Assembly: GCF_003369915.1 (NCBI RefSeq)
Contig: NC_046675.1
Coordinates: 28,210,001-28,274,000 of the forward strand
Source of the DNA: Drosophila miranda
Lineage: Eukaryota; Arthropoda; Insecta; Diptera; Drosophilidae
Reading direction: 5' to 3'
Length of the DNA stretch: 64,000 nt
This document shows positions 23,510-35,200 of the stretch, one piece after another. Positions within the stretch are counted from its first letter, which is position 1, and every line of letters begins with the position of its first letter. Position numbers and translations under genes: made by a program. The notes beneath the pieces are model-generated. The model searched no databases. It was not told the DNA's origin and was given only the letters and a program-made list of their open reading frames with translations.

Positions 23510-23760
23510 TACTATCTATATAGAACATTTAGCCACGCCCACTCAATTTTGTACGATTGATGAATCAATTCTATACATGATTGGCCTATTCGAAATACTT
23601 CCTTTTATTGGATTTCTATATAAACGTTGAAAATGAAATTTAATATATTGATGAAACTGGCAAAATATAACATTATATACCGATATACCGTAAATATACC
23701 GTTGGTTCAATTTTGACCTAAAAATACCGAAAAGTATTAAAAATACCGTAAGCGGTCACC
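23510..23760. repeat. Degenerate AT-rich interspersed repeat, copy C
   Basis: It contains TATATAGAACATTTAGCCACG, TTGATGAATCAATTCTA, GAAAATGAAATTTAATATATTG and a block of ATATACC/AATACCG words, in the copy A order. It ends in CGGTCACCCTG, one mismatch from motif 1, so such repeats may contribute promoter-like words. A short GCGGCGAACT tandem array lies just upstream (about 23420-23465). Confidence 0.55.
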
Positions 23761-23899
23761 CTGTTTGTAGGGCTGGAGAGTCGATATGTCTCACGATATA
23801 CCAATTTGGAAACGATAACGATTGCTATAAGCGTTGCCAGACTGTTTCAGACTGCGAATGGCGATATGAGCGCGGGCGAACCCGTTACTGCTGTCACGA

Positions 23900-26284
23900 T
23901 TTCAATTAACGATGAGCGTTGAAATACCCTGTTTCTCCATTTGAAACGACAAAGACAACGGCTGTATTGTATATCATATATGTATGTATATTAATTAAAT
24001 ATTTAAATTAAGTTTTGAGGGACATACATTTACATCCTAGCAAATTATACACTAATAACTACACGTTATATATCGATATCGAGATGCTGAGTGTTTATAT
24101 TTTGTTTGCAAAAACAACTACACGAATACACGGTATCAACAGCAGCACTTTTTCTATTCTCTCTCTCTCTCGCTCTGTCGTTTTCTGGCCTCAGCTCAGC
24201 CTACCTCTCCGTAATGCAGGGGGGAGCTAGCTGGCCACTAGAATCAGGAGACAGATTCGATCTCTTCTATGTAGCACTTTAATTTTTTGTTTTTTTTTAG
24301 AAAGTTTAGTATACAAATTGGGGCACCCACACACACACACGCACGCGCGCCCGCCCATCCAGCAGCACGTGTGGGTGTGTGTGTGTGTTAGTAGCGGTGT
24401 TTTGCGTGCTCTTGTGCAAGGTACATTCTATAGATGGTAAGGCAGTAGGCAGTGTAGACTACGATACCCCGTTAGCTGTACCTGTACTGCCTTACCGTCT
24501 ACTTAATATATCTTGCTTCTCTAAGTTTTGTTTTTTTTTTAGTTGGTTTTCTTGTTTGCTTCGTTTCGCGCTTTGTGTTTTGTTTTCTATGTTTTGTTTT
24601 TTTTTGTTTTATTTATTTAATATTTTTAAATTAAGATTAAGATAAAACCTAATTATTTATCTTGTCATTTACGCCTTAAGTAAGTTCCATATATAAAATT
24701 AGATGAAGCAGCAGCACTTCCAGCAAATAATACAAATAAAACATAAAAATGACAGCAGTACAGTACAGGGTGTGTCCATGTTCGGGTTCTTAACTTTTCC
24801 TTTTCTGTGTTCTGTTTTCTTCTCCCTTTCATTTCTTTCTCATTCTCATTCTTAATATGCAATATGTATGTATTTGTGTGTATATATGTATATATTTATA
24901 TCACCTAATTTGATTTTATGTTTAATTTTCTTCTGTTTGTTTTTGCTTGAGAGTGGGTGGCGGAGGGGGGGGGGAGTTATGCGAATAGTATTCGGGGGAA
25001 ACTGGAATTTTGCAGACCATTCTCATATGATACGAAATGCAGTGCTGCCACCCTACACACACACACATACACACACACACACATGTGCTTGTAACATTGC
25101 GCAAAACAAAAAATAAAAAGTGAAATTTACATAATAATTAAGTATGTACAATGATTTGTTAATGCTCTCCGCCCACGCCATCGCCATGCACGATGCACGA
25201 TACACGCTCCCTCCTGCTGTTGCCACACTGCATGCATCTGCTTTAGTTCACATAAAACTGCATTTAAACTGTATTACAAATAGTCATACATATATTATAT
25301 TATTATATTGGGGGACTCGGAGCGGACTCTCTCTCTCTCTCTGGTCTCCTCTGTAGTACGTTGATTTCTGGTTTGTTCACTTTGAGTTTCTTTGCTGCAT
25401 ATTTCTTTTGTAATATGTAGTATTAGTAAGTGGTAGAATTTTAAAAACTATGCTCTCTATATATTAATATATATCAATCAATGTCTATACGTACGCGTGC
25501 ATGCACCACACACCATTCTCTTGTTTGTAGTTTAATGTTAGTTTATGCATTTATTATATATATATATATTTAATATACGATAAACCATAGCGTGCGTATG
25601 CATATGGATGTGTTAGTTACGTTGCTCTCCTCCTAACGCCTGCTCTTTCTCTCCATTTCCTCCATTTATTAAATTTAATACAATAAGTATGCTGTGTGCT
25701 TGAATTCTCTTTCTGTCTCTTCGCTTTTCTTATCCTTCTTCTGCCTAGGCGCTCTCCTTTCGGTACTCCTCCGGTACGGTACTCATGCCCTGCTACTGTT
25801 GCGAAACGTCGCACTCGATCGTGTTCGTTCCTGCTTCGGTTCTGCTCCTGCATCTGCTTCACCTTTGTATCTTTATCGTTATAATTATTATGTGGCTGCT
25901 GCAATCGCTTATTCTTAGGCTTTAGTTTATATATTTACTATTTTTAGATTTGAGTGAAAAAATATACAGTTGTTATTGTATTGACTGTTCAGTGATGCCC
26001 ACATATGACATGTGGCCTGTGGCTCTGGCTCTGGCTCTGGCTCTCGCCTTCTCCTGCTCCTTCTCCTTCTCTGGGAAATTCTCATTCCGCTCTCCCTACG
26101 CATAGCACAGCATAGCACATACAGGTCACACAGGAGGCCTCCTCTTAAGTAAATGTACATTATTTGATTACATCCATATCCGATCCGGTCTCCAGTCTCC
26201 TTCTCCAACTCCGGCTCCGGCTACTTCTCAGTCGACTGCCCCGCGGCGCGGCCAGTAGTAGGACGCTGGCAGCATTGTCGTATA
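23900..26284 (-). other. osa 3' UTR and downstream region
   Basis: No coding frame is supported. The stretch after the osa stop is rich in T runs and CA/TG repeats on the plus strand (24330-24390, 25056-25085). Minus-strand AATAAA signals are available near 24608-24616, which would give a 3' UTR of about 1.7 kb. The true cleavage site cannot be fixed. Confidence 0.45.
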
Positions 26285-29200
26285 CTACGCAACGGCTGTC
26301 GTCGTTCCTGCATTCGTTGGCGGTGGTGCCGCCGCTGGTTGCGACACGGCCGTGGCCGAGGCCGCACTCGCTGAGGAGGAGGAGGATGGTGGCGGCGCTG
26401 CGGATGCAGCTGAAGTGGCATTGCTCAGGCTCCCGCTGAGGTTCGAGGACACCAGTGCGGCTGTGGCGGCGGCTTTGCTCACCTGCTGCTGCTGCTGCTG
26501 TTGCTGCTGCTCGGTGACCGATGGTGGAGTTATGTGTGCTGCTGGCGTGGTCGGGGCATTGTTCATGGTGGAGGTGGACTGGCTGCCTAGGCTGTTGCTG
26601 CTGTTACTGCTGCTGTTGGTGGTACTGTTGTTGGTCTGGTTGCTGCTGGCCGTCCCGCAGCTGTTGCTGTTGGTGCTGCTGTTGCTCACGTCGTTGAAGG
26701 TGGCTGCCGGCGGCAGCTGCTGGCTGCTGTTGCTGTTCTCATCGTTGATCGCCGAGGAGATCATTCCGCTGCCGGATGTGGACAAAGTCGTGGATGTGGC
26801 TGCTGGCGAGGGCTTGACATCGGCGCCACTCAGCGGCTCAGCGTTTGGTTCTCCACTCCCAGACTCCAATTTCACTCCGCTGCCACTGGCTGCCGCTGCT
26901 GCTGCTGTTGCTGCGGCGGCTGCTGCTTCCGCACTTGCGGCCAGAGCTTGATTCTCCGAAGGACGCAGCTGCTGCAGCTGTTGCTGCTGCTGACGCTGCT
27001 GCAAGAGTCTGAACTCCACGGAGTGCATCCGGCTGGCTCCGCGCGACACGCGGTACAGCACCCGGGAGATGACCAGGGCCACCTGCTGGTCGAGAATGTG
27101 GGACATGACCAGCCCTAGGAGCCGCTGCTCCTGCTGCATGAATAGAGACTGGTTGTCCGGATGCTTGGCCAGGTGCAGCAGAGTGCCGGCCGCCCGCCGC
27201 AGCATGTCCAAGCTGGTGCCCATCGAGTCGGGGTTCTCTCGCAGGAAGTTGAGTCCGTGCTGGTTGGCCACGCCCAGGGCCGTCTGCTCGGCCTGCTCGA
27301 TGAAGGCCACCAGATACGAAATGCATGGCGACTGCAGGGCCACCGTCCGCGCCATGGCACTGTCCGCTGCCGCCAGGTAGTGCAGCAGATTCACAGAGAA
27401 CTCGCGCAGCACCTGGTCCTCGTTGCGGCACAGGTGGCGCGTCAGCACCGCGCACAGCTTCTCGAGGCGGGAGAACGGTGGCGTCGCAATGACTAGGTCC
27501 ACGTTCGCATCCGTCACGCACAGCTTGCAAAGCGCCTCGAGCGCAAGGCGCTGCGGGGAGAGCGCAGAGTTGGGGCCGCACGAGGGGAACGGGTCCTGGC
27601 CGTGGGCGCTGGGACATACGGCCCAGTGAAGCAGTCCGTCGATGAGTGGGCGGGCGATCAGCTCGTCGTAGCGGGAGAGCTCCAGGTGGCCGGCTATGTT
27701 GGCCATCGCCACCAGCATGTTCTCCCGAATAGTGATCAGGTAGTCCCACCACCACTCGCGCTCCCCCTGCAGCGAGCTGCACGAGTCGCTGAAGTCGGTG
27801 TCCTCCTCTCGGTCGTAGTTGCGCGTCTTGGGGGTGCGCCGCAGGTGCTCGTGGTTCAGCAGCAGCAGGCGCCCCAGGACGGCCAGGAATCGCGTCGACT
27901 TGGCCAGCACCGTCTCGTTGCCGGGCACGAAGGTCAGATTGCGGAAAATGTTCGAGAGAGCGATGCAGCGGCGAGCAAGCGAGTCCTGGCTCTCGTTCAC
28001 CAGGTAGAGCGATGCCTCGTCCCGCGTGTAGCACTCGTCCTCGTAGCTGGAGTCGCGTTTCCGCTGCAGCACTTGCGCCGCATCCCGCACCGTCCCTCTG
28101 GGATCGAAGGCGCCCAAGGGCGGGGAGGCGGAGGCTATTCCGTTGGTTAGACGCTGCTGTTGCTGTTGCTGCAGGCTGGGCGACTCGATCTCCATGTCGA
28201 CGGCGCGACAATCACTGTCACTGGTGTCCGTCGTCCCGGAGGTTCCCGGTTCCTTTTTCACCTCGGCGTTTGGCGGGGCGATCTCGTCAGCCAGCAGCTT
28301 GGATTTCTTGACACCGGCAGATCCTTCGCCGGCTTCACCACTGCTGCTGTCGCCGCTGACCAGGCGGCGCTTCTTGTTGAAGGACTCCTGGAGCCCATCC
28401 TCAGTGCTATTCGTCGTGTTCTCCTCCTGCTTGATGTCCGGCTTGGGGCTGGTGGCCGTGTCAGTGTCCTGCCGCGTTTTCGCCTTCTCGGAGCGGACAT
28501 AGCGTGCGAATGGAATGTTTACGATCTCAGACTTGAAGACGTCGATGATGCCGTCGAGGGGATCTGGCTCAGTGAAGCCGTAGGTCCAGGCATTGCTGCC
28601 CACCGGCTCCAGCTGTTCGTACAGCCTGTTGGTGTCAATGTCCCACGCCTTCTGGCGCTCGTCCACGAAGATGTCCTGCTCCGCCGCCTGAATGCGCACG
28701 GGCACACCCTTCCTGGTGACCATCGTGTAGTTGGGCGTGAAGGAGAGCAGCAGGGATCGCTCTTCGGGGTTGGGTTGCACTCTCACCTGGCCCAGATCGA
28801 TGCCTTCGTCGGCGTCCTCGGAGTCGCTGCCGCCGTTCTTCCGGTCCATATTCTCGTAGTGGCGCTTCCGGTTGTAGCTGCAGATGCTCCGCACACACCG
28901 CGTCTGTCGTCCGCCCCGCACCCTGCGCTCGAGGCCGCCCGTGCACATCACCGTGCCACTGTCCGCGTCGTCTTCCGCCTCGTCCAGTGGCTCCTCACAG
29001 CGTTCGTCGAACATCTCGGCGAGATTCTTCTGGAAGTGCTCCAGCAGCAGCGTCAGCAGGCCTGGCAGATTCGAGATGCCGAAGAATTGCACCGTGGAGT
29101 CGTCGAAGAGCAGCACATTGAGCACGTCCAGGGCCCACGTGCACTCTGTCAGCAGTCCGGATCGCATGGCCATGAATATCCGCCACGGATCCACTGGGCA

Positions 29201-32200
29201 CACATCCGACTTGGTTAACCGCTTCCTCCTGTACAGCACCGGGGTCGTCGACTCCACGCTGTCGTGCGGGAAGATCAGCTCCTTCTTCACCAACTGAGCC
29301 CCAGGACCGCCTACGGGCACCTGCGGAGCATAGCCGCCGGGCTGCTGCTGTTGATTGGGCGGCAGCTGGTGCTGATGCTGGGGGTGCTGGGGATGCTGTG
29401 GATGCTGTGGGTGCTGCTGGTGCGGATGCGGATGTGGATGCTGCTGGTGGGGAGGCGGCTGCTGCAGCGGCTGCGGCATGCCCGGACCGACGATGGGCGG
29501 CTGTTTCTGCGGAATCATTCCAACGCCGGGTGCCGGCTGACCGACGGGCTGGCCCACCGTCTGAGATGGCGGCGGTGGCATGGCATACGGTGGCTTCACC
29601 ATCCCTCCGGGCACCTGGGGCATGCCTGGCGAGGGGATGCCGCCTCCGTGTGGCGGTTGCTGGGGTGGCTGCTGGCTTCCCGGAGCCTGCTGCTGGGGTG
29701 GCATGCCAGGCATGCCGGGCATCCGCTGCTGCTGACTTGCCGGGCCAGACGGGGGCCTCAGCGGGGATCCTGGAGGAGCTATGCCCGGCTGCGTGGGCTG
29801 GCTAGCGTTCATCTGGGCCCACTGGGGAGGCGCCTGCGGCTGCTGCTGGCCGGGTGGTGCCACCTGCTGGTATGGTGGCTGTTGTTGTTGCTGCTGCTGC
29901 TGTTGGGGAGGCGGCGGCGGGGCCTGCTGTGGCGGATACCTGTGCTGCTCCCACTGGGCCACTCCTGCTGGCTGTTGTATCGGCGGACCGTGCGGTGCCC
30001 CAGGCGGAGGTGCTGCCCCGCGGGGCGGAGCACTGCCCCAGGACTGAGGTGCGGGAGAGGTCGGGTACTGGGGTCGATACTGCTGCGCACCGCCTTGCCA
30101 TGCACCTGCGGACGGAGAAGAGTGGCGTTAGTAGGACACTTCCCAGGAGGGACCATTTGTCTCTGTCCGGAACATACCGTAAATCTGTGGTCTTGCATTG
30201 TAGCCTGGATACGGCTGTGGATCCTTAATGAAGTCGGGATGCCTTCGCGGCTGCGGGCTCTGCAAAGTCAAAGGCGGATTAGCTTCAATTTAAAAGGATG
30301 TAATGGAGTGCTGTCCTTAGCCTTCCTAGGCATAGAAGGCGCTCGTAACAGGTGTTCACTAGGAACTACAAGATGCCCGAAACTGACTCCCCCAAAGGGC
30401 TGTGGGGAGAGCCAAGTATCTTGTCCTGATCTTCGGCTACAGCCATAACCCAACCCAAGCTAACCCAATGGGGTGCTCACCTGATCGGGTGGTGGTCGAT
30501 AGTAGTCCTGCTGCGTGGGTGTTCCTGGTGCATAGCCGCCAGTGGGTGGCGCCACAGGCGATCCACTCGTGGGCGGCCCACCCGCAACTGCTTGCGCCGG
30601 CGGCTGGGGCCCCCCTGGCGGGGGCTGACTGTACGGCCGACTGCCATAGGGTCCATACTGATTGGCACCAGCCGGTGGACTGTATGGAGGGGGAGAAACC
30701 AAGAAGATGAGGATCATTAGGGGGGACTATCGTATCAATCCTGATCTTTTCTCGTCCAAAACTGAGGCTACAGTACAGTGTTTAAGGGTTTTGTGTGGCG
30801 TGGCGTGGTGTGACGTAGCGTTGTGTCTTTGTGGGTGGAGGGTCTGGTCTGGAGAGAAAGAGATGTACAAAATGGTGGCACTCACGCTTCCCCCTCCGGC
30901 CCGTAGGGAGGGTACATATTGCGATTCTGTGGCGGATACTGTCCTTGGCCCTGTCCAAACGGCTGGCCAGGCGGCCCCGTGGCATTGTACTGATCGCTCG
31001 CACCGTACTGCCCATAAGCTCCTGGTTGTGATGGATAGGGAGAGCCTGAAACACGTTCATAATTATTATAATCAGGACAGAGACCTAGATCTAGATCTAG
31101 AATAGAATATAGTTGAAATTAAAGAACATATAATACTCAAGGCCAGGATATAATAGTTGCCGCCCGCCTGGCAAAGGATACAATATCTATCTGATTTCAA
31201 AAGCAGTGTCTCGACATGCATCTTACGCACAAAATACTAAATCAACTAGTTAATTATTTGGTTAGTAGTTAGCTAGTTAGTTGGTGGGAACCACATTCAG
31301 TCGTTAGATGTTAGATGTTAGATGATGAGGCGCGTACAAAAGCCAACGAAAGAGCAAACGAAATGTGAACAAGAGTGTCTGAATTTTGGATTTTGGTGGA
31401 AAGAACGGAAAAAGAAGAGATGATAGGTACGAAACAAAATAAAAGATGATTATACCTGGCGTTCTAGACACAGGCGTTGGATAAGCGGAGCCACCTTGCG
31501 GATAAGGTGCTCCTGCGGCTGGGCGCACGTGCTGCTGCTGCTGCGGCAGGTGCTGCGGCGAGGGAGGCACCGGCCCAGGCCCAGGCCCATGTTGCTGCTG
31601 CTGTGGTGCACCCGCCGGTGGAGCACCCGGCGGCTGGGGTGGCTGCGACTGCGACTGCGACTGCTGCTGCTGCTGCTGTGTCGGCGGCCCGGCTAGGCCC
31701 GGATGCTGGGGATGCTGCTGCTGCTGCTGTTGCTGCTGCGCGGCCGACTGCTGGGTGGCGTGCGGTGAATGGGGAGGCGGCGGTGGCAGGGCCCCACCCG
31801 CAACAGCAGCAACAGCAGCACCACCTGCACTTGCACCTGGACCAGGACCAGGGCCAGGACCAGAGCCAGGACCAGCGCCAGCAATGGGATCCTCGAAGGG
31901 ATTGCTCACACTTATATTATCGCCGACGGCGGCAACAGCTACGGCGGCGCCTGAAGCGGTTCGTTTCGGTTCGGTTCGGATGAATGGTTGGTTGGTTTTG
32001 GATGAATCGATTTGAATTGGAATTGGAATTGGAATGAATGAGTCAGTGGAATCACACAAATGAATTGTTGTTGTTGTGGCGTGGTTTTGTGGTTTGGTGG
32101 TTTGTGGGTGAAGTGAAGATAATGTGAGCATCGTTGTGGTGGTGGTGGTGGTGGTGGTTTGTTGGTGATGTGATCGAGTGGTTTAGTAGTGCGCCCACAC

Positions 32201-35200
32201 GCAAACGTTACAAAAAACATATAAATGAATAAACAAAATATACACACATGAAATTAATAAACAAAACATATAAACGCAAATATACATATATGTACAGGGC
32301 ATGGTATGGCAGGTACAACAGAGTGCAGGTTAGAGGTTACAGGTTACAGGGTTACAGGGTTAGAGGGAGGGATGTGGGACATGGAGGCTGAGAAGAAGCA
32401 TATCGTCTAGTAATTTAGTTATAATCAGAAGAAAGAACAATGATAACATGGATACACGATAGCAAAAAACAAACAAATGAATCCCAGAAATATACTGTAA
32501 ATTATACCCCGAGCATACACTAGAGAGAGAGAGAGAGCGGGGGCAGCTCTCGATCAGCTCCGAACTCTGCGTAGTGGGAGTGGGGGCTAGGATCTGCTCT
32601 TACCGGGATGAGGTGTCTGCGGGTTATTCTGCGAGGGCGGGCGCTGCATCTGGCCAGCCGCCGCATAGTCCGGCTGCGGCCCGCTGGCGCCCACGGGATA
32701 CGGACTGCCGCCCACCGGATAGCCGGCATAGCCATCGATCGCGGCGTTCGGGGCGGCGCCTGGCGGGGCCGGGAATGAGTCCTGCGAGTTCGACGAGCCT
32801 GTCGAGTTGGTTGTCCCAGCATCCAAATGGCCACCACCGATTGGTTGCAAGTTGTGTGTGTGGGAGGGTTCGTTTTTTTTTTTTTGTTCGTTGTTGTCGT
32901 TTTTCGGGTTTGTTCGTAAAATGATGCGAGGAAAAGGTGGTGAAAAATATTTTCCATTTTCAACGACAATCGCACAACGGAGGAGGAGTACAAACATAAA
33001 ATGAATAATAAAAAAAACGAACAGAGAATCGAAAATTAAGCATCGAAAGAGTAAACGAAACGAAAAAGAGGGGCGGGGCACCACCGCACGCGGCAGGGCA
33101 GAGACACTTACCTGGCGAGGGGACGGAGGCGGCCTTGACCGTCTTCTTCTTGCTGCCGGCCTCCACCTGCTGGATGATGGGCAGGGGATCGATGTCGCCG
33201 CGGTCAAAGTGGCACTCGAAGGTCAGCAGATTCTTGGTGTAGTGCTTCCGCAGCGTGTAGGCCGCACTGCTGCTGGCCCCGATTCCCAGTAGTCCGGCAA
33301 TGTCCTTCCAGGTCTTGCTCTTGGTCACCTGGCACAACGGGAGAATCGTATGGGGGATATGGGGATCATTAGTTGGGGGTTGCTTATGGCTGGACGGATC
33401 GGATCATAGTCATATCACTCAAGTGTCGATCGAAAAAAGAATCAAAGAAGGAAGGCAGGCGAGCAAAAACAACTTGGGCGGGGGGGGGGATGCATTCTCG
33501 GCAATGGAATAGGAACTACGGTCTACATGGGGGAGGGGGAATCACAAACTACTTACAAAACGGAGGAGTTGGAGGGGGGATGGGATAACTACTGAATAAA
33601 TAAGGAGAGGAGAGCACTGAAGAACGAACAGCAGGCGATCGAGGGAGATAAATCGAACTGATTCCAACCATCGAGATGCTTTCGATTAATGCGTGCAGAA
33701 CAGTCCAAAAACGGAAAACGTATACTTGAAATCATACCGAAATGAATTTAGAAACAAACCAAAAGAAAAGTGGAACATTTGAAGCATGCCGGAGATATGA
33801 GATATTTGATATAATACTAAACGATCTGAAAACTAGTTTGGATTAAGAATGAATTGAGTTTGGAAACGTTTGATTCTTAGAGCATGCTGTCTGTCTACGG
33901 GCTGTAGTAAAATGTTTGCCGTTTGTTATATCTTGAATCGAAAAGCTTGCACCGTGGGCTAAATCTTGTACGCAGGATGCAGCTATAATTTGGATACACT
34001 TTGGATCGGAGGCTGGAGCCGGGTCTAGATCTGATAGGGTGTGATTGATCGAAGCCGAAGCTGAAGCCGAATCGCAACATGTCTATATAGATATATATTT
34101 GTGGTACATATTGTTGGTGGATGGATGGTGGACATGTATCTTTTGATTTTGGTTCGTGTTAACTACGTTGGTGGTATTTTTTGGTTTGGTTTTGGTTTGG
34201 TTTTGGCTGAATTTGGTTTTGCTAGTAGTAGTAAATCTAAAAAGAAGTTAGTAAAAGGAGTTACTACGGCACCTTGCATACCTCGACGAATCCGCCACGT
34301 TCTTTTACATAAATATATAACCTATATAAATCGAGTGGCTGTTTTGAGATGGTTGGACAGGCGGTGATCGGCGTCCGTCGCTCCTCCATGAACGACCGCA
34401 GCTTGTCCAGCCATCCTCGCCTGTCCGGATTGTCGTCCATTTCGTACAGCTTGCACAGGGAATCCGACTTCTTTGTCGTGCTGCGGAAGGGCTCCTGCTG
34501 CACGGGCACGTGGCTGTTGAACACCTGCTGTGGACGGATGGAGACGGATACATTAATTTGGTTCCCATTCGAGCGATATGCGATGGTCTCATTGCTCTCC
34601 ACTTACCGGGCTGCCAGCGGGACGCGGCCAATTGGGTGGCGAACTCATGTCGAACTCCTCGCCGGGACCGCCGCCGCCCGGATGCATCACAACGGGATGC
34701 GGCGACGTACTCGGTGGGGCTAAATGACTTTGGCTATAAGGATCATTCTTGCGCGACTTTGGTGTGGTGCATTGGGGATCTTCGCCGGATGCTGGGTGGA
34801 ACAAAGGAGAACAGAATCACAAATTAGTTTTGCAACTAGCAAACCCCCGACCGCCTGCTTCTTTTCGATCTTTCGCCCCACTCACCCGCTGATGCATTCG
34901 AGAGCGTGCTCTGTTGACTGACTTCATCCATGGGCGTCCCATCGGGACCAGTGGTGACCACCGCCGTGACCGGGTGCAGCCCGGAGGCGCCTGTCGGGCC
35001 GGAAGAGCTTATCCCGTTGTCCTGCGATATGTGCTCGGGGCCACCGCTGTCCGGGCCGCCGGGCGGCTGTCCCTGGCCCCCGAGCATCGACTGGGGCGGG
35101 GTGCTCGTGGGCGGACCCATGTTGGTGGGCCCGTGCGGCGGGCCCATGTGGTGGGGCGGACCCATTGGCATGCCAGGGTGCATTCCGGTCGGCCCGTTGC

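Noticed and set aside
26352..30448. Long plus-strand frames opposite the last osa exons
   Set aside because: They are mirror frames of GC-rich, Gln/Pro-coding DNA. The minus strand has the conserved ARID-family protein with continuous splicing.
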